From: CAYJBH01 sp964370765
GTDB taxonomy: Bacteria > Bacillota > Clostridia > Oscillospirales > Ruminococcaceae
Assembly (NCBI GenBank): GCA_964370765.1
Contig: CAYJKW010000080.1
Coordinates: forward strand, 1-9,417
Direction of reading: 5' to 3'
DNA: 9,417 nucleotides
Under the pieces are notes generated by a model that saw only the letters and a list, made by a program, of their open reading frames with translations, was not told where the DNA came from and made no database searches. Shown piece by piece: positions 7,018-9,417 of the stretch. The position numbers and the translations under genes are program-made. Numbering within the stretch: position 1 is the first letter of the stretch; every line of letters begins with the position of its first letter.

Positions 7018-7518
7018 ATGGACCTTAAGGAAATATCGCCGGATAATTTTAGTATTAATCCGTTTATAAAGTTAAAGGACGAATGGGCATTACTTTCGGC
7101 CGGGAATACCGAAAAAAGTAATACAATGACTGTATCATGGGGTGGCCTTGGTGTAATATGGGGTAAACATGTTGTAACGATTTATGTTCGACCAACACGC
7201 TACACCTATGAATTTTGTGAGAATAGTGATTACTTTTCATTATCCTTTCCGGGTAAAGAATCCAAAAAGGATATGGGGGTGTTAGGCTCGCTTTCGGGTA
7301 GGGATTGTGATAAGATTGCAAAGACTAAACTTTCCATGTGTTTTTATGATGAAACACCTTATATTGAACAATCTGAACTTGTATTCATCTGCAAAAAACT
7401 TTACTATTCCGATCTTGAACCGGAGCATTTTTATGATACAGATATCGAAAACAACTACCCCAAAAAGGATTATCACAGAATTTATATAGGAGAGATTATA
7501 AAGATATTAGGACGGTAG
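7018..7518 (+). CDS. Flavin reductase-like, FMN-binding split-barrel protein (flavoredoxin-like)
   Basis: This 166-residue protein resembles the flavin reductase/flavoredoxin group (COG1853), cytoplasmic proteins that bind FMN and take part in electron transfer or in reducing flavins or other small substrates. Visible family features are NTMTVSWGGLGVIWGK (35-50), RPTRYTYEF (58-66), FSLSFPG (73-79), the stretch GSLSGRDCDK (90-99) and the closing strand YHRIYIGEI (152-160). There is no signal peptide or membrane segment. It is transcribed alone from a strong promoter that carries a palindromic operator candidate, so it is probably induced or repressed by a specific signal. Its last 12 bases overlap the end of galK on the other strand. 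The physiological partner cannot be read from the sequence, and an oxidative stress or anaerobic redox role is only a guess. Confidence 0.85.
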   Translation: MDLKEISPDNFSINPFIKLKDEWALLSAGNTEKSNTMTVSWGGLGVIWGKHVVTIYVRPTRYTYEFCENSDYFSLSFPGKESKKDMGVLGSLSGRDCDKIAKTKLSMCFYDETPYIEQSELVFICKKLYYSDLEPEHFYDTDIENNYPKKDYHRIYIGEIIKILGR

Positions 7519-8787
7519 TACCTCACATATTCCTACTGATCTGATTGACAATCTGTGGCAGTGCCCTTTACCGAACACCTTTTCCATCTCAACTTGATAT
7601 TCGTCGGCTAGGTCTTTAGGAACAAATGCCTGAATTGTACCGGCAAAACCACCACCCTGTAATCTAAATCCGCCACGTCCAGATAGGATAAGTTGGCTCA
7701 TTGCAAGTGCAAGCGGTATATTCTGTACCGAAGAAACCTCGGGCTTATAGGCATTTTGTAGATATTCAAAGGAGGAATGTCCACCCTCTTTAATAGTATT
7801 TAGGAATGTAACTATATCATCCTTCTTTGCAGCTTCGTATGCAATATCTACCCTTACACATTCCATGTTAAAATGTAATGCACGCATGGCAGCACGATCA
7901 CCGAGTTCACTTCTTATCTTAGGTAGCTTTTCTACTAACTCTTTAAGCGGAACCTCTCGAAGTAGCTTTTTGCCAAAGATAGCAGCAACAGATTTCATCT
8001 CAATAGGTATAGATGCATAGTCAGCCGTTAAGTCAGCATGATCACCGCCGGTATCGGTGATACACAGTTCTAGGTCATGCGTATCAAGGGAAAAGTCAAG
8101 CTGTTGCACTACTGGGTTATCATTGTCTTTAAAATCTATACGTATAATTCCGCCAACAGCACATGCCATTTGATCCATTAAGCCGCTGGGTTTACCAAAA
8201 TACACGTTTTCGGCATATTGTCCGAACTGGGCGATATTTATCGAACTAAAAGAATGGTTGTTATACAATCCGTTAAGTATTGCTCCGATACAAACCTCAA
8301 ATGCAGCAGAGGATGATAGCCCTGATCCACGAAGAACATCATTTGTTGTATAGGCCTTAAAACCACCAACTTTACCGCCGTTGTCTACAATTGCTTTTGC
8401 AAGCCCTCTTATTAAGGCGGCAGAATGCTCTTTTTCTTCAGGCACTATGTCCAAATTATCCATGCATAGATAGTCGACTTTATCATAACCTTCGGATTTC
8501 AATTCTATAATATTATCATCCGTCTTCATAACAATAGAAATCATGTCAAGGTTAACAGAACCGGCAAGTACAATACCGTTATTATGATCGGTATGGTTTC
8601 CTGCAATTTCGGTCCTTCCAGGTGCAGAAAAAATTCTTATATCACCGTCACCGTACAGCTCAAAAAACTTATCTATAGCCTCTGTATAACGCTTTACCAT
8701 GCCGGTAGCTCTTGCACCGTATAGCTTGCAAAATACATCTCCAAAGTTATTGTTGTTTAATCTTTCAAGCCACTCTTGTCTGTTCAT
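7507..8787 (-). CDS. galK: Galactokinase, GHMP kinase family
   Basis: This cytoplasmic enzyme is expected to phosphorylate alpha-D-galactose to galactose 1-phosphate with ATP, the entry to the Leloir pathway. Its 426 residues include an extension of about 50 residues before the first motif. The galactokinase signature at 55-71 reads APGRTEIAGNHTDHNNG. The GHMP ATP loop GSGLSSSAA is at 154-162, GLMDQ with the putative catalytic base D205 at 202-206, and the C-terminal glycine-rich motif RLQGGGFAGT at 375-384. Well-studied galactokinases read GEHTDY where this one reads GNHTDH. N64 and H68 replace the Glu and Tyr of the sugar pocket, while H65 and D67 are kept. Variants like this are familiar to me from clostridial galactokinases. 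No galT or galE lies beside it. AGGAGG (8793-8798) is 5 bases from the ATG. Confidence 0.9.
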   Translation of the reverse strand: MNRQEWLERLNNNNFGDVFCKLYGARATGMVKRYTEAIDKFFELYGDGDIRIFSAPGRTEIAGNHTDHNNGIVLAGSVNLDMISIVMKTDDNIIELKSEGYDKVDYLCMDNLDIVPEEKEHSAALIRGLAKAIVDNGGKVGGFKAYTTNDVLRGSGLSSSAAFEVCIGAILNGLYNNHSFSSINIAQFGQYAENVYFGKPSGLMDQMACAVGGIIRIDFKDNDNPVVQQLDFSLDTHDLELCITDTGGDHADLTADYASIPIEMKSVAAIFGKKLLREVPLKELVEKLPKIRSELGDRAAMRALHFNMECVRVDIAYEAAKKDDIVTFLNTIKEGGHSSFEYLQNAYKPEVSSVQNIPLALAMSQLILSGRGGFRLQGGGFAGTIQAFVPKDLADEYQVEMEKVFGKGHCHRLSIRSVGICEVLPS

Positions 8788-8817
8788 AACAACCTCCTCA
8801 TATTTAACCTGTTTTTT

Positions 8818-8846
8818 ATTATATCACAAACAAAATGAATTGAAAA
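8818..8846 (-). promoter_or_regulatory. Extended -10 promoter of galK
   Basis: On the minus strand a perfect TATAAT (8818-8823) is preceded by TGA, forming an extended -10 (TGnTATAAT). A 4/6 -35 match, TTTTCA (8841-8846), sits 17 bases upstream. The start should fall near 8811, giving a leader of about 24 bases that contains the AGGAGG. The -35 box ends 5 bases short of the ATG of the divergent methyltransferase gene. No catabolite-response or GalR-type palindrome is visible. Confidence 0.65.
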
Positions 8847-8851
8847 TACCT

Positions 8852-9417
8852 ATGTTAAAGAAAAATCAAATAATTAAACTATTAATCACCGACATCAATA
8901 GCGAAGGCTCAGGGGTTGGAAGATATGATGGCATTGCTATCTTTGTACCCTTTACCGGCATTGGTGAAGAGGTGCTGTGCAGGGTAGAAAAGGTTGCTAA
9001 AACTTATTGCCATGCAAGAGTAACTCAGATCGTAACACCGTCCGATCAAAGAATAGAACCTGACTGTCCACAGTTTTATAGCTGTGGAGGGTGTTCTTTT
9101 AGACACATTAGCTACGAAGCGGAGATAATGGCTAAACTTAATATTGTTACCGCAGCCTTCTCAAGAATAGGTAATACTGATATTAAGCCACAGGCCATAA
9201 TCCCCTCCCCTAAAATTGAATATTATCGCAATAAGGCACAATTTGTAATAAGATCTGTTAACCAAAAAGCAAGGGCGGGTTTTTTTGCCCCAAGAAGCCA
9301 TAGGTTTATTGAGATTGAAGATTGCCGTTTACAACCTAAAATATTTAGCGATATAGCACGGCTATGTTGTGGCTATTTTGACACTAATAATATCGAATGT
9401 TATAACGAAGAATCCGG
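8852..9417 (+). CDS. 23S rRNA (uracil-5-)-methyltransferase, TrmA/RlmCD family (3' end cut by window)
   Basis: This SAM-dependent enzyme family makes 5-methyluridine in 23S rRNA. The reading frame runs 188 codons from ATG 8852 to the window edge with no stop. Residues 4 to about 62 form a TRAM RNA-binding domain (TDINSEGSGVGRYDGIAIFV). Next is the 4Fe-4S motif CPQFYSCGGCSFRH with C72, C78 and C81; the fourth ligand is C158 in EIEDCRLQ. YYRNKAQF (124-131) and HRFIEIEDC are further family signatures. The Rossmann methyltransferase domain and catalytic cysteine lie outside the window. The domain order fits RlmCD/RlmD-type enzymes, but target positions such as U747 and U1939 cannot be assigned. 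No Shine-Dalgarno is visible before the ATG, and an in-frame TTG at 8840 is the only nearby alternative. It is divergent from galK and shares a 64-bp spacer with it. Confidence 0.92.
   Translation, partial: MLKKNQIIKLLITDINSEGSGVGRYDGIAIFVPFTGIGEEVLCRVEKVAKTYCHARVTQIVTPSDQRIEPDCPQFYSCGGCSFRHISYEAEIMAKLNIVTAAFSRIGNTDIKPQAIIPSPKIEYYRNKAQFVIRSVNQKARAGFFAPRSHRFIEIEDCRLQPKIFSDIARLCCGYFDTNNIECYNEES

Noticed and set aside
7064..7489. Three small frames overlapping the flavin reductase gene
   Set aside because: They are other-frame shadows of a well-supported gene, without ribosome binding sites or family features.
8835..8843. ATG at 8835 as a start for the methyltransferase
   Set aside because: It is out of frame and stops after two codons.
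8909..9106. 65-codon frame on the minus strand
   Set aside because: It lies antisense inside the TRAM and Fe-S region of the methyltransferase gene and has no recognisable protein features.

Overview
The window is chromosomal housekeeping DNA from an AT-rich bacterium, most likely a low-GC Gram-positive of the class Clostridia. The pointers are strong AGGAGG-type ribosome binding sites, sigma-A-like promoters, frequent AUA isoleucine codons, a short-form HisG with HisZ, monofunctional HisB, a clostridial-looking galactokinase and a TRAM-domain rRNA methyltransferase. I see no mobile element, phage gene, CRISPR array, tRNA or rRNA. No gap without a gene is longer than about 170 bases.

Layout, left to right. 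Positions 1-1359 (+) hold the 3' part of a cardiolipin synthase gene with both HKD motifs. A hairpin with A and T tracts at 1415-1455 can terminate transcription from both sides. Positions 1458-6850 (-) are one tightly packed histidine operon, read right to left: hisZG fusion, hisD, hisB, hisA, hisI, hisE and a GNAT acetyltransferase. Neighbouring genes overlap by 1 to 7 bases or lie 2 to 19 bases apart. Upstream is a 167-bp divergent control region, and on its other side is a flavin reductase/flavoredoxin-like gene (7018-7518, +) with a near-consensus promoter inside a perfect 9+9 bp palindrome. A galactokinase gene (7507-8787, -) converges on it with a 12-bp overlap at the 3' ends. After a second, 64-bp divergent region, the 5' part of a TrmA/RlmCD-type 23S rRNA uracil-5-methyltransferase (8852 to the window end, +) runs off the edge.

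The his operon supplies the first steps (HisG activated by HisZ, HisE, HisI, HisA), the dehydratase HisB and the final dehydrogenase HisD. hisH, hisF, hisC and a histidinol-phosphatase gene are missing from it. hisH and hisF are missing exactly where they usually lie, between hisB and hisA and between hisA and hisI, so the pathway must be completed elsewhere in the genome or differ from the standard one.

The items most worth a second look are the HisZ-HisG fusion, the reduced his gene set, the palindromic operator candidate before the flavin reductase, and the unusual sugar-site signature of the galactokinase. I do not see a wholly new multi-gene system here.
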